NCBI RefSeq assembly: GCF_023053635.1
Contig: NC_086180.1
Coordinates: forward strand, 88,513,447 to 88,577,446
Length of the DNA stretch: 64,000 nucleotides
Direction: 5' to 3'
Source: Elgaria multicarinata webbii
Lineage: Eukaryota; Chordata; Lepidosauria; Squamata; Anguidae
Every line of letters begins with the position of its first letter. The first letter of the stretch is position 1. Positions 18,196 through 29,217 of this stretch are shown piece by piece. The translations under genes and the position numbers were made by a program. Under the pieces are notes generated by a model. That model was given only the letters and a program-made list of their open reading frames with translations. It was not told the DNA's origin and ran no database searches.

Positions 18196-19280
18196 GGGCT
18201 TGTTCAGACAGCGTGCTAAGCCATGGCTAGGCCACTAACCCTTTTTGCAGTAAGTGATTAGTGAGCGTATTTAAACCATGGTTATGTAGCCACCATGGTT
18301 AGGAATGGTTCACATGACATGCTAAGCCACGGAGGCCCCGTTCAGACAACATGCTAAACCAGGCAGCTTAACCACAAAATGGTTAACAGAATGCAATAAC
18401 CTTAATGCTTGGAGAAGAGGAGGCTGAGGGGAGACATGATAGAGACTTGTACAAAATTATGCATGGTCCGGAGAATATGGATAGAGAGACATTTTTCTCC
18501 CTCTCTCAAAACACTAGAACCCGGGGTCATCCCATGAAGCTGATTGGTGGTAGATTTGGGACAAATACAAGGAAGTACTTCTTCACACAGTGCATAGTTA
18601 AATTATGGAACTCACTACCACAAGATGTAGTGATGGCCACCAATCTGGATGGCTTCAAAATGGGGTTGGATAAATTCCTGGAGGCGAAGGCTATCAATGG
18701 CTACTAGTCCTGATGGTTGTGTGCTATCTCCAGTATTCGAGGCAATAAGCCTGTGTCCACCAGTTGCTGGGGAACATGGGTGGGAGGGTGCTGTTGCACC
18801 ATGTCCTGCTTGTTCATCCCGGGCCAATGGCTGGTTGGCCACTGTATGAACAGAGTGCTGGACTAGATGGACCCTTGGTCTAATCCAGCAGGGCTCTTCT
18901 TATGTTCGTAAGATGTAGTGATAGCCACCAATTTGGATGGCTTTAAAAAGGGGCTGGATAAATTCCTGGAGGCAAAGGCTATCAATGGCTACTAGCCCTG
19001 ATGGCTGTGTGCAATCTCCAGTATTCGAGGCAATAAGCCTGTGTGCACCAGTTACTGGGGAACATGGGTGGGAGGGTGCTGTTGCACCATGTCCTGCTTC
19101 TTCATCCCGGGCCGATGACTGGTTGGCCACTGTGTGAACAGAGTGCTGGACTAGATGGACCCTTGGTATGATCCAGCATCAGGGCACTTCTTATGTTCTT
19201 AAGCATGTTGTCTGAACGGGGCCAATGTTTAGCTCAAAATGCGTAACCACGGTTGCTTAGCGTGTTGGCTGAACAGGGTC
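18196..19280. mobile_element. Nested TIR elements enclosing a CR1-type LINE
   Basis: An outer pair (GGGCTTGTTCAGACAGCGTG at 18196; a complementary CTGAACAGGGTC ending 19280) and an inner pair (GGCCCCGTTCAGACAACATG at 18334; complementary end at 19223) surround a LINE fragment at about 18402-19201. Both pairs belong to the GTTCAGACRRCRTGCTAA family of probable Harbinger MITEs. Target duplications are not clear, so the exact order of events is uncertain. Confidence 0.55.
18402..19201 (+). mobile_element. CR1-type LINE 3' end with internal tandem duplication
   Basis: It begins CTTGGAGAAGAGGAGGCTGA and reads sense to CAGGGCTCTTCTTATGTTC, the 3' end of a CR1 relative. The distal 288 bases (18623-18910) are repeated at 18911-19201 with only scattered differences. 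The minus-strand open frames (18615-18842 and 18900-19130) are mirrored by-products. Related antisense copies lie at 54600-54790, 59276-59765 and 61935-62935. Confidence 0.75.
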
Positions 19281-20060
19281 AATGTCTGAGATGACAGTAA
19301 ATAATATGAACATTTTGTTTATGGTATGATAACTGATTTTTGGTTGTTTCACTCACACTTGCAAGTCATCACTTCATGCAGCACTGGGCGTAGTGGAGCA
19401 CTCTTTCATTGATGAGAAAAAGATCTGTCCCAGAACCAAGTGTACCTGTTGGAATTTGCCTGCCTGGTTGCTAACTAATGAGATCTTGCTTGGACGATGT
19501 GGAGAGGGGCGGAGAGGAGAGACCTGAAAAGACCTCCAGAGGAGTCTGGTCTACAGTATTGCCAATTATCTGGGGCAGAGTGGGGAGAAGACAGCCTCTC
19601 CACATGGCTTGGGAATGCCCCCCAAGTGGTCTCAGCAGTGTGGCCTGGAGCCAAAGTGTCTCCTGCTTGAAAAATAGTGAAGGTCCCTGTGGTAGATAGC
19701 CAATCTTTTGTAGTTTTAACACTGTCTTGGACAATGGACACTAAGCTCACATGCACTCAGATTGACTCAATGGGAATTGTTCAAGTTCCCGGCTGCCTGT
19801 AAAAGTATTACCCAGAAAACAGATAAGGAGATGAAATCTAACCTTCAGTTTAAAGGCTAAACCTGTAAATGTTATCACAACCAAAGATATAACATCAAGG
19901 ACAGTTTCCTGCCATGACAAAGTAGAAATGATTTATTTATTTATAATTATTTACACAACCAAAGATTTCAGAGTGATGAAGAGCACTTGGGATAAAAGAA
20001 TAAAAACACCATGTTAAAAAAAACACCTATTTTAAAAAGAAACAGATAACATTTTATCGA
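19281..20060. other. Intergenic, nothing recognised
   Basis: AT-rich with short open frames and no repeat family or motif I can name. Confidence 0.5.
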
Positions 20061-20067
20061 AATAATG

Positions 20068-20110
20068 CCTGACCCACACATTATTTTGACAAAATAATGT
20101 GTGGGTCAGG
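20068..20110. repeat. Perfect 20-base-arm hairpin with 3-base loop
   Basis: CCTGACCCACACATTATTTT (20068-20087), loop GAC, then its exact complement (20091-20110). No bases mismatch. No poly-U follows and no repeat sister was seen in the window. Confidence 0.85.
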
Positions 20111-21020
20111 AGTCATATTTGAGAGGGTAGGAATTTTCCCACTACCTAGAAAAGGAAGGTTGAACTTTGGCATGAAAAATAAATGTAAAGTATTCCACAA
20201 GATGCTCTCTCTCAAAATGAAGGGCCATACTTTCAAACCTTTATTGTAGAAAGGGCAGTGTGTCTCCAAAGCCAGAAAAACAGCTCCTTCATAACCTACA
20301 CACAAACTTCCAAAAACAGCATCTGGACGGATATTGCTTGAAAAAGGTGGACTAGATGGGCCCTGGTCTGATTGCCAACACCTCCTGCTTTGGTTTTTAT
20401 TTTGTCTGAGCAAGTTGATTATAGGTAAGTGCTTTGGAAGCCTACAGCTGCCCATTTACTCCCTAGAGCAGATAAAAATACTTTTAAACAACATACACCA
20501 AAACTTGTTCTCAGTGAATTAAATTTTGGTTTTGTACTAACAAGAATTAGTAAAAAAAAAAAACTTTTTTGATCCATTTATACCTTTTGTTAGAAATATA
20601 TTTGTACTAATATCACATCAAAATATAACTTGCACGAAATGTCATAAAAACATGTTTGATGTTAAAGCAGATATTTATACTTTGTGTGTGTGTAGACGTC
20701 ACTTCATAAGTCATATTATCTCCTGTCCCATAAATTAGGGCTCCCAGTCTTAATTATCTCATCATTATTAAACATTCTTTTAAAAAAACTGAACATAAAA
20801 GGCTTGCATATACACTTTTCAGGCTAGAAAAGTTCAATCGAGAAGTCTACTTTGGAGAAGATAACTCCTTACTCAAAATTTGCTGGTTAAATTCAAGTCT
20901 ATAAGGGAGCAACCACCTTGAGGCCATCTGGAAGGAGGGAGGCCCTTCTCGTGGAGCACGCCCCCAAATACTGGGGGGTGCTTGTGTACCACCCTCTGTT
21001 GCATCCTTGACTATTTTGGG
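20111..21020. other. Intergenic, nothing recognised
   Basis: AT-rich DNA without identifiable genes. About 20875-21005 has text reminiscent of LINE coding sequence but could not be assigned. Confidence 0.4.
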
Positions 21021-21338
21021 TAGGGTGACCCTATGAAAAGGAGGACAGGGCTCCTGTATCTTTAACAGTTGCAGAGAAAAGGGATTTTCAGCAGGTGTCA
21101 TTTGTATGCATACAGCATCTGGTGAAATTCCCTCTTCATCGCAATAGTTAAAGCTGCAGGAGCCCTCCTCTCTTTTGTATCTGTCAAGAGGGCAGGACTC
21201 CTGCAGCTTTAACTGTTAGGATGAAGCCAAAATTTCACCATGTGCTACATGCATTCAAATGACACTAGCTGAAATTCCCTTTTCTACACAGCTTGAAAGA
21301 AACAGGAGCCCTGTCCTCCTTTTCATATGGTCGCCCTG
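21021..21338. mobile_element. TAGGGTGACC fold-back MITE next to the QDPR promoter
   Basis: It has the left end TAGGGTGACCCTATG, a near-palindromic body and the right end CATATGGTCGCCCTG. The flanks (ATTTTGGG and ATTTGGGG) look like a drifted 7-8 base duplication. It abuts the QDPR CpG island and ends 278 bases before the start codon. Confidence 0.8.
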
Positions 21339-21344
21339 ATTTGG

Positions 21345-21740
21345 GGGGCTCCTCCGCCTTTCCTGCGGCGCTGCTCGGCTCAGCACGATTCATCCCTATC
21401 AGCTCCTTTTGCGCCCTGCGTTTTGACCCAAATGGACCCACGAGGCAGAGGCGCACGCGGGCGGTCGCCGTCCCCAACTGGCAGGAAGCCGAAGAGGCCG
21501 GGCCTCTCCCCACAGCCAACGGGAGGCCGGCTCGCTCCTTCGTCGGCGGGCGGGCGGGCGGAGCCGGCTTGCAGCTTCGGGGCCCCCGCAGAAGGCGAGA
21601 GGCGGCCGACCGGGCGATGGCGATGGCGGAGGCGCACCGGGTGCTGGTGTACGGCGGCCGCGGGGCCCTGGGCTCCACGTGCGTGCAGCACTTCCGAGCT
21701 AAGGGCTGGGTGAGCTCCTGCTGCTTTTAAAGCGATCCTT
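21345..21740 (+). promoter_or_regulatory. CpG island, QDPR promoter and 5' UTR
   Basis: About 400 CpG-dense bases contain exon 1 of QDPR and the presumptive start of transcription. No TATA box is evident, as usual for a housekeeping gene. The coding frame stays open upstream to an ATG at 21293, but that ATG lies in the adjacent MITE and the intervening text is not QDPR-like, so it is not the start. Confidence 0.75.
21617..21709 (+). CDS. QDPR: QDPR (dihydropteridine reductase) exon 1 of 7
   Basis: QDPR is the cytosolic homodimeric short-chain dehydrogenase that uses NADH to reduce quinonoid dihydrobiopterin back to tetrahydrobiopterin, the cofactor of the aromatic amino acid hydroxylases. 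This exon encodes residues 1-31: [20 protein letters not shown] then [11 protein letters not shown]. Gly13-Gly-Arg-Gly-Ala-Leu-Gly19 is the dinucleotide-binding glycine motif closing the first beta strand. The start is the first ATG of the conserved frame; a second ATG two codons on (21623) is also possible. The donor is TGG|GTGAGC, phase 0. The human exon 1 ends at the same tryptophan as I recall. The assembled protein is 240 residues against 244 in human, the difference lying at the N-terminus. Confidence 0.96.
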
Positions 21741-22079
21741 TAGCATGTTTGGGAACGAGCTGATCCGGGGGCGCCAGGAGGGCTGGCCTCGGTTGCATTC
21801 GTGGGGGCAAAGGGCTTTCCTCTCCTGGCCTTTGTCCTGAAATGTGGACGTTGTATAGAACCGAAGTACCGATCCTGATTGAGCTGAGTCATTGCTGGGC
21901 TACTCCAGTCTTCCCCACCCCGCCAGCCACGGATGCTGGGAGTTGTAGGCCAACGCACCTGGAGGACGCCAGGTTGGGGGACGCTGGGCTAGGGATGCAC
22001 CTCCTGGAATTCTTGCTCTGCCAGAGACTCCCCGAATGGCCTTGGTCAAATCGCCCTCGTTGAAACTTCTACCTGCAGT

Positions 22080-22515
22080 TGAAGCTGGAGGCCTTTTTAT
22101 TTTCTCAGTATTTTAACACCTAATTTAACTTAGATTTAAACTTTGCCGTTTTAATCTCATATTTTATTTATTTATTTAGAGTATTTTTATCCCGCACCTC
22201 AGCTAAAAGGCTCTCGGAGCGGCTTACAATTTATCAATAAAGAAGACAGTCCCTGCCCTCAGGCTTACATTCTAAAAAAGACATGACACACAAGGAAAAG
22301 GGGATGGTGAGGGAAGAGGGAGAAAATAAAAAATATTTTAACTTATATTAATTTTTGCTGGGTGGTTTTATTCTGGTGGTGCTTCTTATATTGCATTTCG
22401 TATGTGTGTTTTAAATTTGTTGGTTGTTTTTATGCTCTTCGTGGCTTTTAATTTTTGTGAACCGCCCAGAGAGCTTCAGCTATTGGGCGGTATAAACATG
22501 TAATAAATAATAAAT
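22080..22515 (+). mobile_element. L2-group LINE tail with another repeat inserted
   Basis: The L2 3' UTR is read at 22080-22150 and resumes at about 22335-22515 (GAACCGCCCAGAGAGCTTCA, then GGCGGTATAAACATGTAATA). Between lies an antisense retroelement end containing CTCGGAGCGGCTTACAATTT. The duplicated ATATTTTA-like junction marks the insertion. In QDPR intron 1. Confidence 0.6.
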
Positions 22516-22537
22516 TTATGAAGTGAAGCTGAATTAT

Positions 22538-22770
22538 TTATTTATTTATTTATTACATTTATATACGGCCCCACAGCCGAAGCTCTCTGGGCAGTTCACA
22601 AAAGTTAAAACAGTAAACATTAAAAAGTATACAAAATTTAAAAACCATCAGAAACGTAAAAAGAACAGTATAAAAACAAGAGTATCCATTTAAAAACAAC
22701 AGTTCTGGGGTCCATTAAAAAACGAACTTAGCGTTGTTAAATGCTGTTAAATGCCAGGGTGATAATGTGG
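22538..22770 (-). mobile_element. L2-group LINE tail, antisense
   Basis: A TTTATTTATTACATTTATAT start and GCCGAAGCTCTCTGGGCAGT, then the 3' UTR of the same subfamily as the RT-bearing copy at 39272-40608 (TTAAATGCTGTTAAATGCCA). Confidence 0.75.
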
Positions 22771-22778
22771 GTTGTTAA

Positions 22779-23034
22779 GAACTCTTTGCATGTTCAATAA
22801 TCATAAGTGAGAATTACTGAGGAGGGGAGATAGGAGTCTTTTTCTTCTTTTTCTTTCCTTGCCAGTCACTCAGCCCTTCCTTCCCCTTGCAACAAAGAGG
22901 GAAAATAAGAACTCTTTGCATGTTCAATAATCATAAGTGAGAATTACTGAGGAGGGGAGATAGGAGTCTTTTTCTTCTTTTTCTTTCCTTGCCCGTCACT
23001 CAACCCTTCCTTCCCCTTGCAACAAAGAGGGAAA
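22779..23034 (+). repeat. Tandem duplication, 130-base unit, two copies
   Basis: Units at 22779-22908 and 22909-23034 both start GAACTCTTTGCATGTTCAAT and differ at only a few bases (CCAGTCACTCAGCCC against CCCGTCACTCAACCC). High identity points to a recent duplication in QDPR intron 1. Confidence 0.9.
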
Positions 23035-23272
23035 AGCAAGCTGAGGCGTGTTTAGCAAGGTTGGGTTTTGGGACTCTAGGGTTACACGAAAGTGTAAAAT
23101 GAGCAAAGTTTGCTTGACCAGAAATATAGATAAAGCAATCTGCAGCTAAAGAATTGGCGCTCCTCGTCCCCCACCTGCATGTCTGAAATGTATTTGGGAA
23201 ATGTTGCCTGTGTTAAAGCCCAAAATTAACTTTTAAATATCATGGTGGGCGGGGAATATTGTGTTTTATTAG

Positions 23273-23365
23273 TGGGTGGCCAGCATTGACTTAGCAGAAA
23301 ATGAAGAAGCGTGTGCCAACGTTCTTGTGAAAATGAGCGATTCGTTTACTGAACAAGCAGATCAG
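23273..23365 (+). CDS. QDPR: QDPR exon 2 of 7
   Basis: The exon follows TTTTATTAG and encodes residues 32-62: [20 protein letters not shown], then [11 protein letters not shown]. The Ile-Asp after WVAS closes beta strand 2, where the acidic residue favours NADH over NADPH in this family. The donor is CAG|GTAACG. Length 93 bases with phase 0 at both ends matches the human exon as I recall. Confidence 0.96.
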
Positions 23366-23900
23366 GTAACGTGCACGGTAACTTTGTGTGTCCCCTCTAT
23401 TTTTTTGTTTTGAGCAATTGAAATGAAGGCAAAGGAGTATTAGGGTAACTTCTTCTGGATTTCTACATCGAGATTAGCTACCTAAAACAACATTCCATGT
23501 ATGTGAAGTTCTTTCCTCTCAGGTAGGGGTTTCAGATGCAGCCTCTGCACCTTTATCTGCATATGATATGCAGAAAGGTTGGTGCAGCTCTCACCATTTA
23601 CTAGATTGCTACACTAGTTGAATTTCTACCTGTCGTGTAATTTTTAAGGGTACATTGCCTGTGTCTGAGAGGGAATGTTACTGCACACCGTGTAGAACCC
23701 AGTTAAATGATTTATGGGCCTCGAGCACAACAGATCTCGGCCGCTACCCCATCCGTGACATACGTTGTGATATATTTTAAATACTCGTTGCAATTTCATG
23801 GAGAACTACGCCTGAGGGAACCAGGATGTTAGGTATGGATGTTAACACCTCCCAGGCGAGGTTCTTGCATCAATTCTTCTTCTTCTTCACATGTTTAAAG

Positions 23901-23997
23901 GTGACTGCAGATGTCGAAAAGCTCCTGGGTGAGAAAAAGGTTGATGCGATTGTTTGCGTCGCTGGTGGCTGGGCCGGAGGCAGCGCAAAAGCAAAAT
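23901..23997 (+). CDS. QDPR: QDPR exon 3 of 7
   Basis: After TTTAAAG the exon encodes residues 63-94 and one base of Ser95: [20 protein letters not shown], then [12 protein letters not shown]. The CVAGGWAGG segment is the family's counterpart of the SDR NNAG turn that lines the coenzyme pocket. The donor is AAAAT|GTAAGC, phase 1. The acceptor lacks a long adjacent pyrimidine tract, although a CTT-rich stretch lies just upstream. Confidence 0.95.
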
Positions 23998-24587
23998 GTA
24001 AGCAGCAAACTCATGAATGCAGCGCAAGAAGTCCTTTCTGCTTTGCCTTTCCTAATCGCTTTCAGAGTGCCCTCTTTCCATTCATACCTCCACAGGGAGT
24101 GAGTCCAAAAGCTCCATCCAGCCTACGTTTAAATCCAGTGGAAGTCAGTTTAAATGTTAACGCATCTGAACAGCTAAGGCTGCAATCCTATACACACTGA
24201 CCTGCAAGGAAGTCCCATTGAACTCTACGGGACTTACTTCCCAGTAAACGTACACTGTCAGGATCACTTCACTCCATGAATTTTGTCAAGAGACACCCCA
24301 AAGATGTGTTAAATCAGGGATGGCCAACAGACTCTGTGGGCTGTATCCAGAACCAGAACACTTTTGTTTTTTGGGCCTCTGTTCAACTTCTATCAAGGCA
24401 AGTAATGTTGTTACACCTAAGGACAATTTTGCTCTGTAACTGGGAAGCCCTTTGCTAGAAGACACCAACTTTCTTGTGGCAATTGACTGGAGTTTGCGAG
24501 GGGCAGTTCAGCTTGGGGGGCAAAGGGTACTTCTGGTCCCTGGAACAATGGTGTTCCTGGATACAAAGTCCAGCCCATCCACTTGGT

Positions 24588-25078
24588 ATTTATTTATTTA
24601 TTATTAATTAATTACATTTCTATACCGGCCAATAGCTGGAGCTCTCCGGGTGGTTCACAAAAATTAAAAACATTCAAAGTATAAAACAACAGTATAAAAC
24701 CATAATATAAAATACAATATAAAAGCTCCACCAGATCAAAACAGCAGGAATGCAAAATTACAAATTTAAAACACCAAGTTAAAATTTATTTATAGACTGT
24801 TAAAATGCTGGGAGAATTAAAAGGTGTTCACCTGGCGTCTAAAAGCATATAATGTAGGTGCCAAGCGAACCTCCTTAGGGAGCTCATTCCACAGCCGGGG
24901 TGCCACAGCAGAGAAGGCCCTCCTCCTGGTAGCCACCTGCCTCACTTCCTTTGGCAGGGGCTCACAGAGAAGGACCCCTGAGGATGACCTTAGGGTCCGG
25001 GCAGGTACATACGGGAGGAGGTGTTCCTTCAGATAGCCTGGTCCCAAGCCGTTTAGGGGCTCATGACTGATGAATAGC
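24588..25078 (-). mobile_element. L2-group LINE 3' end, antisense
   Basis: It runs from the TTTATT tail through the 3' UTR into the last 87 codons of the RT ORF on the minus strand (25080-24817), with RRRAFSAVAPRLWNELPKEV and RLAPTLYAFRRQV. It is almost identical to 1638-2008. In QDPR intron 3. Confidence 0.85.
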
Positions 25079-25079
25079 A

Positions 25080-26343
25080 AACTTGAGGTTGCTGCTCATA
25101 TTTCTCTGGGAAGTTCCTGGAAAAGAGTGCTTTTTTAAAAAAAATAAAATAAAAAAGATTGAGCAAGGGCTGTATCGTATTCAAATAAATATATTACAGT
25201 CCAAGCCAGTTGTGGTGAGAGAAAGAGGTGTGCAAGAGTCTATCAGGCTAAGCTTTCTCTCCAGAATACAACACCTGAATACAACATATCACCTTCCCTT
25301 AGGTCCAGTGAAGGGACTTTAAAATCCTCCAAGTGATGATTTAATTAGCTTGGTTGGAACCCTATTGACAGTAAAAGAAAGGAAGCATACGGTATTATGC
25401 TTCCGCAGGTTCCTTCCTGCCTCTTGAGTGGTTGCACCAGTTGGAAGGTTAGTTTCCTTCATGAGGCTGCAGCCCTAGGGATGCCCGTGTTGTGGGCTTT
25501 AGAGCAGCTGCAGGGGCCTGTTTCACATGGAGGATTTTAGAGTAACTGAACTCTGCCTCTGTACAACCAAGCCGTTGTCTTTCAGCTTGCTTAATGTTTG
25601 TTTGTTTATTTATTTATTTATTTATATTTATTACATTTCTATACCGCCCAATAGCCGGAGCTCTCTGGGCGGTTAACAAAAATTAAAACCATTCAAAATA
25701 TAAAACAACAGTATGTTGCCCTGGTGTTAAATAGAACTAGGTTCTAAGACCACCCTGTTTGGTCATGTTGAGAGCATTTTAATGTCACCATATGCAGCAT
25801 ATTTTTTTTACTGGAATTATATTTGAACAGTAAAAAGACGGCGGCTGAAAAGACATTTTCCCCACATTTTCCCCACATATATTTCCCCCCCCACTGGCAT
25901 TATTCTGTTCTGTCTGGCATTTGAAGAGATCAAAGTGCATTGCATGTTTTCTTTGTTTTTAGTGGTTTGGTTCTTGTTTTCCATTAAATTCCAAGAAGTT
26001 AGTAGTGTCCAAAATCAAAACCAGGTTTTTACATAACACTCCCAAGCACTTTCCGGTGGCCATCACTGCAGGCATTAAAGAATTCAGGGCAGATTCATAA
26101 GTTCATATATTTTTAAAAAGCACATGAGACCATCCCTCAAAGAATGATCTGAACTTAGACGGATCTATAAGCCTGAAGCATTGAGTCTGACATTTCTCAG
26201 ATGCTCAATGTCCAAAGCTGTTGGCCAAGTTCAGACTTAATATTCCAGGTCCAACAAATGATTGGGTTTTATTTTGGATCAGGAAGAAGTTTGAATGTGT
26301 TCCCCTACTCTTCTTGCGTACCCGGCTTCAGAGAGACTTCCTT
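25080..26343. other. QDPR intron 3, mostly unrecognised
   Basis: The only assignable piece is an antisense L2 tail at 25598-25713 (TACCGCCCAATAGCCGGAGC). An A-rich run lies near 25134-25160. The remainder has no identifiable exon or repeat. Confidence 0.5.
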
Positions 26344-26405
26344 AGAATCATAGAATAGCAGAGTTGGAAGGGGCCTACAAGGCCATCGAGTCCAACCCCC
26401 TGCTC
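26344..26405 (-). mobile_element. CR1 LINE 3' end, antisense
   Basis: AATCATAGAATAGCAGAGTT and GGCCTACAAGGCCATCGAG, the terminal 60 bases of CR1 with its ATTCTATG-type end. In QDPR intron 3. Confidence 0.8.
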
Positions 26406-26855
26406 AACCACAGCTTCCTAGGATGTCTGAACCATGAGATTGTGGCTTGTGTGTTCCCTACAAACCAGGCTAAACCCGATCTAGCTTATGTAAGAGTGTG
26501 GATATATGGCTGGCCATATTCCCACCCACCCCCAATGGAAAGCAAATTGTATAGAATCAGACAGAACGTGGGTTGGAACGTTCATGTTGGAATATTCATG
26601 TTGGAAACTCTACCTCCTAGATGACTCTGGCATACCTAGGAAAGCATGTACGATGCAGCCCACAGCAGCTAAAGCTAAGGAGATCTGACCCTGTGAAGGG
26701 GTTTAGTTTTTTGAGATTTTGCTGCAGAACATGGACAGATTTGACAGACTAAACGAGAAGATGCGGATCTAACAATTGCAGCAGAAAGTTGGTCATGCAG
26801 GTAGCAGATTGTTGTGCTCTCGATGTCTAAGTATCCTGTAACTTTTGTCCCCCAG

Positions 26856-26996
26856 CTGTATACAAAAACAGTGATCTGATGTGGAAGCAAAGTGTGTGGA
26901 CATCGACCATTTCTAGCCACTTGGCTACCAAGCACCTCAAGGAAGGGGGCTTGTTGACCCTAACTGGGGCAAAGGCAGCATTATCTGGAACCCCAG
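26856..26996 (+). CDS. QDPR: QDPR exon 4 of 7
   Basis: After TTTTGTCCCCCAG the exon completes Ser95 and encodes residues 96-141 plus one base of Gly142: [20 protein letters not shown], then [20 protein letters not shown] and ALSGTP. The central helix with the WKQS and TSTISSHLA segments contributes to the dimer interface and active site; [11 protein letters not shown] is the strand and turn before the catalytic Tyr. The donor is CCAG|GTAAAA, phase 1. 141 bases, the human length as I recall. Confidence 0.97.
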
Positions 26997-27503
26997 GTAA
27001 AATACAAAATATAATGGTTTGCTGCTGCTGTTTTTTACTCGCTCAGTGATCTTTATGCTCTTTTATGAGTCACATCAGAGAAAACCCGGCCCTGGGTCTT
27101 CCAAATTGCCATGCAATGCTGACTGTTGAAAGCCTTTCCGAAGGAATTTGCTAAGAGGCTTCACGCTTGAAAGTGGCAAGCTAGGAAAATCCTTTGGATG
27201 AAATATTTCTGTATATTTAGATTAACCAAGTGCAGTATAGCTTGAAAAATTACAAGGCTTATTGTACTCCGCTTCTTTCAAAGCTGTGAGACAGGATAAG
27301 ACTAAGCTCATATTTGGCTTCCTAAATGTTAGCCATGACTCTGCTTGTTTACCTTGGATTTAGCATGCCTTGTTTCAAGGACAAATGAACTTCAGCCTTC
27401 GTTGTCAATAGTTATGAAATAGTCCTGGTCATCTTTGTTTCATGTTTGCTTCTTCTGCAAAAGAGAGTTAGGAAACAATATAGTAAACTATAGTCAAGAC
27501 TCT

Positions 27504-28303
27504 GGGCCTTGCTAGACGGAAGTTTAGCCCGGTGCTCGCCCCGTTCTTGCCCCTGTGCGTCCAGATGACGCACAGGGGATCCCGGGGTCAGGCAGGAGTG
27601 AAACCTCCCTGGGCGCAGGGTAAGTGAAACCCCATTTAGCCTGGTTTTTCCCACAGTCCTGGCCTCAGGTCGGGCTGAGGCCAGGACCGCGGGCATGTGG
27701 ACCGTTCCGCCACTTTTCCTGGCTACCGCACTTACGCGCGAGTAACCGGGAAAAGCGGCGGACAGGCCGCAGCACTCCCGCCCCCTTACCCCGATTCCCC
27801 CCACGACCTCCCCTGGCCTGCAATCCCCCCCTTTCCCCACCTCCTGTGTCCTGCTGCCACTGTCCCCAGCCAGTGTTTCCTGTTGTTGCCACGTCCGGCC
27901 TGCAGGACATGGCGACAGCAGGCATCACAGGCCGGACATGGTGACAACAGGAAACGCCGGCTGGGGACAGTGGCGGCGGCAGTGGGACAGAGCGGTTGGG
28001 GGCAGCGGCGGCAGGGCAAAGGAGGTGGGGACAGGGGGGGATCGCAGGCCAGGGGAGGTCGTGGGAGGGGGGAATTGGGGGATGGGGATGGGGGGGGGAC
28101 CGTTAAACAAAACAAAACCACCCTTACCTTTCTGGTGGTGCGCTTCTGCGCACACCGGCCCCTTTAACAAAAAATAAATAAATGGCGGACGCAACGGGGC
28201 TTCGTCGCATCTGACATGTAGATAGGCACGACGGCCCGTGCTAATTGTAGCGCGGCCTTGCCGCGCCTGAAGCTCTGATTTTCTGTTAGGTCTAGCAAGG
28301 CCC
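27504..28303. mobile_element. GC-rich Harbinger-like TIR element, copy 2
   Basis: The 800 bases have ends GGGCCTTGCTAGAC and GGTCTAGCAAGGCCC and TCT on both sides. The CpG-rich interior shares CCTGTGCGTCCAGATGACGC and the GTAACCGGGAAAAG stretch with copies 1 and 3. It could be mistaken for a CpG island inside QDPR intron 4. Its long open frames on both strands are compositional. Confidence 0.85.
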
Positions 28304-28828
28304 TCTGTGGAATTTATACTAAAAAGATCTGCCCAGGGAATCCAAATTTTCCACCAACAAACACGGAATTCTATGACTTGAATAAATTATGCAAATTATG
28401 TGAAGAGGTTTGCATAATTTGTTCCGCTTTGGCTAATCATAGGAAGGGGCCGGGTGTGATGCAAAGAAAAGATGTTTCACTCCCGCCACTGAGAATCTTA
28501 CTCAAGGTACTTCCCGTCTTTGAGAATTGTTAGTAGGCCTCGCCGGCATAATTTTGAGGATCTCTTCACAGCCATAATGACTAACCGCTTCAAGAAATGA
28601 GAGCTGATACTTTCTGAGATGAATTGTATACCAAGTACCAGAATTGGCGCCTTTTCTGCACGCGTACAAAATCAGAGTACACATTGCCTTGGTAATAGGC
28701 AGCTAGAAAAGGGGGAGGTACTGACAATATCCTGTTAGGCAAGTAGCATAAGAAGTATCTGAAACACGTTTGCAGCATGAGGCTACATGCATGTTTACAT
28801 GGAAAGAAGCTCCAGTAAGGTCAACTAA
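28304..28828. other. QDPR intron 4, middle, nothing recognised
   Basis: No exon or repeat family identified between the two MITEs. Confidence 0.5.
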
Positions 28829-28969
28829 GGCCGTAGCTAGACCTAAGGTTTATCCCAGGATTGTCCTGGGGTCAAACCTGTTCATCTAAGTGCCACACAG
28901 GGCATCCAGCGCTCATGTAGGGACGAACCCGGGATGATCCTGGGATAAACCTTAGGTCTGGCTACGGCC
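28829..28969. mobile_element. Harbinger-like MITE, 140-base subfamily
   Basis: Ends GGCCGTAGCTAGACCTAAGG and GTCTGGCTACGGCC; flanks TAA and TAT. In QDPR intron 4. Confidence 0.8.
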
Positions 28970-29217
28970 TATGTGTGCAGAGCATTACTGCTGTGCAGCA
29001 CAATCTGAAACACATTTACTGAGAGGTCTGTTTGAATCCTCTGCAGGCTTACCTCCGAGTAGATCCCATTGAACTAAGTGAAACTTACTTCTGAATGTAC
29101 AGGAGAAGGCTGGAAGTACGCTTCAAGGAACGTAAACAATCCTTACCAGCACAGTCCTGAGTTTGTTTATCCAGAAGTAAGTTTCACTGTTTCCAGTAAG
29201 GTTTATTCCCTGGTAAG

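Noticed and set aside
18615-19130. Two similar minus-strand peptides beginning MANQ
   Set aside because: They are the antisense of the tandemly duplicated CR1-type LINE end, not a duplicated gene.
21293-21616. Upstream in-frame extension of QDPR exon 1
   Set aside because: The only upstream ATG is in a MITE, the text is not QDPR-like, and the conserved protein begins at 21617 or 21623.
27412-28194. Six overlapping frames, several over 100 codons, in QDPR intron 4
   Set aside because: Wholly or mostly inside the 27504-28303 TIR element; no conserved domain.
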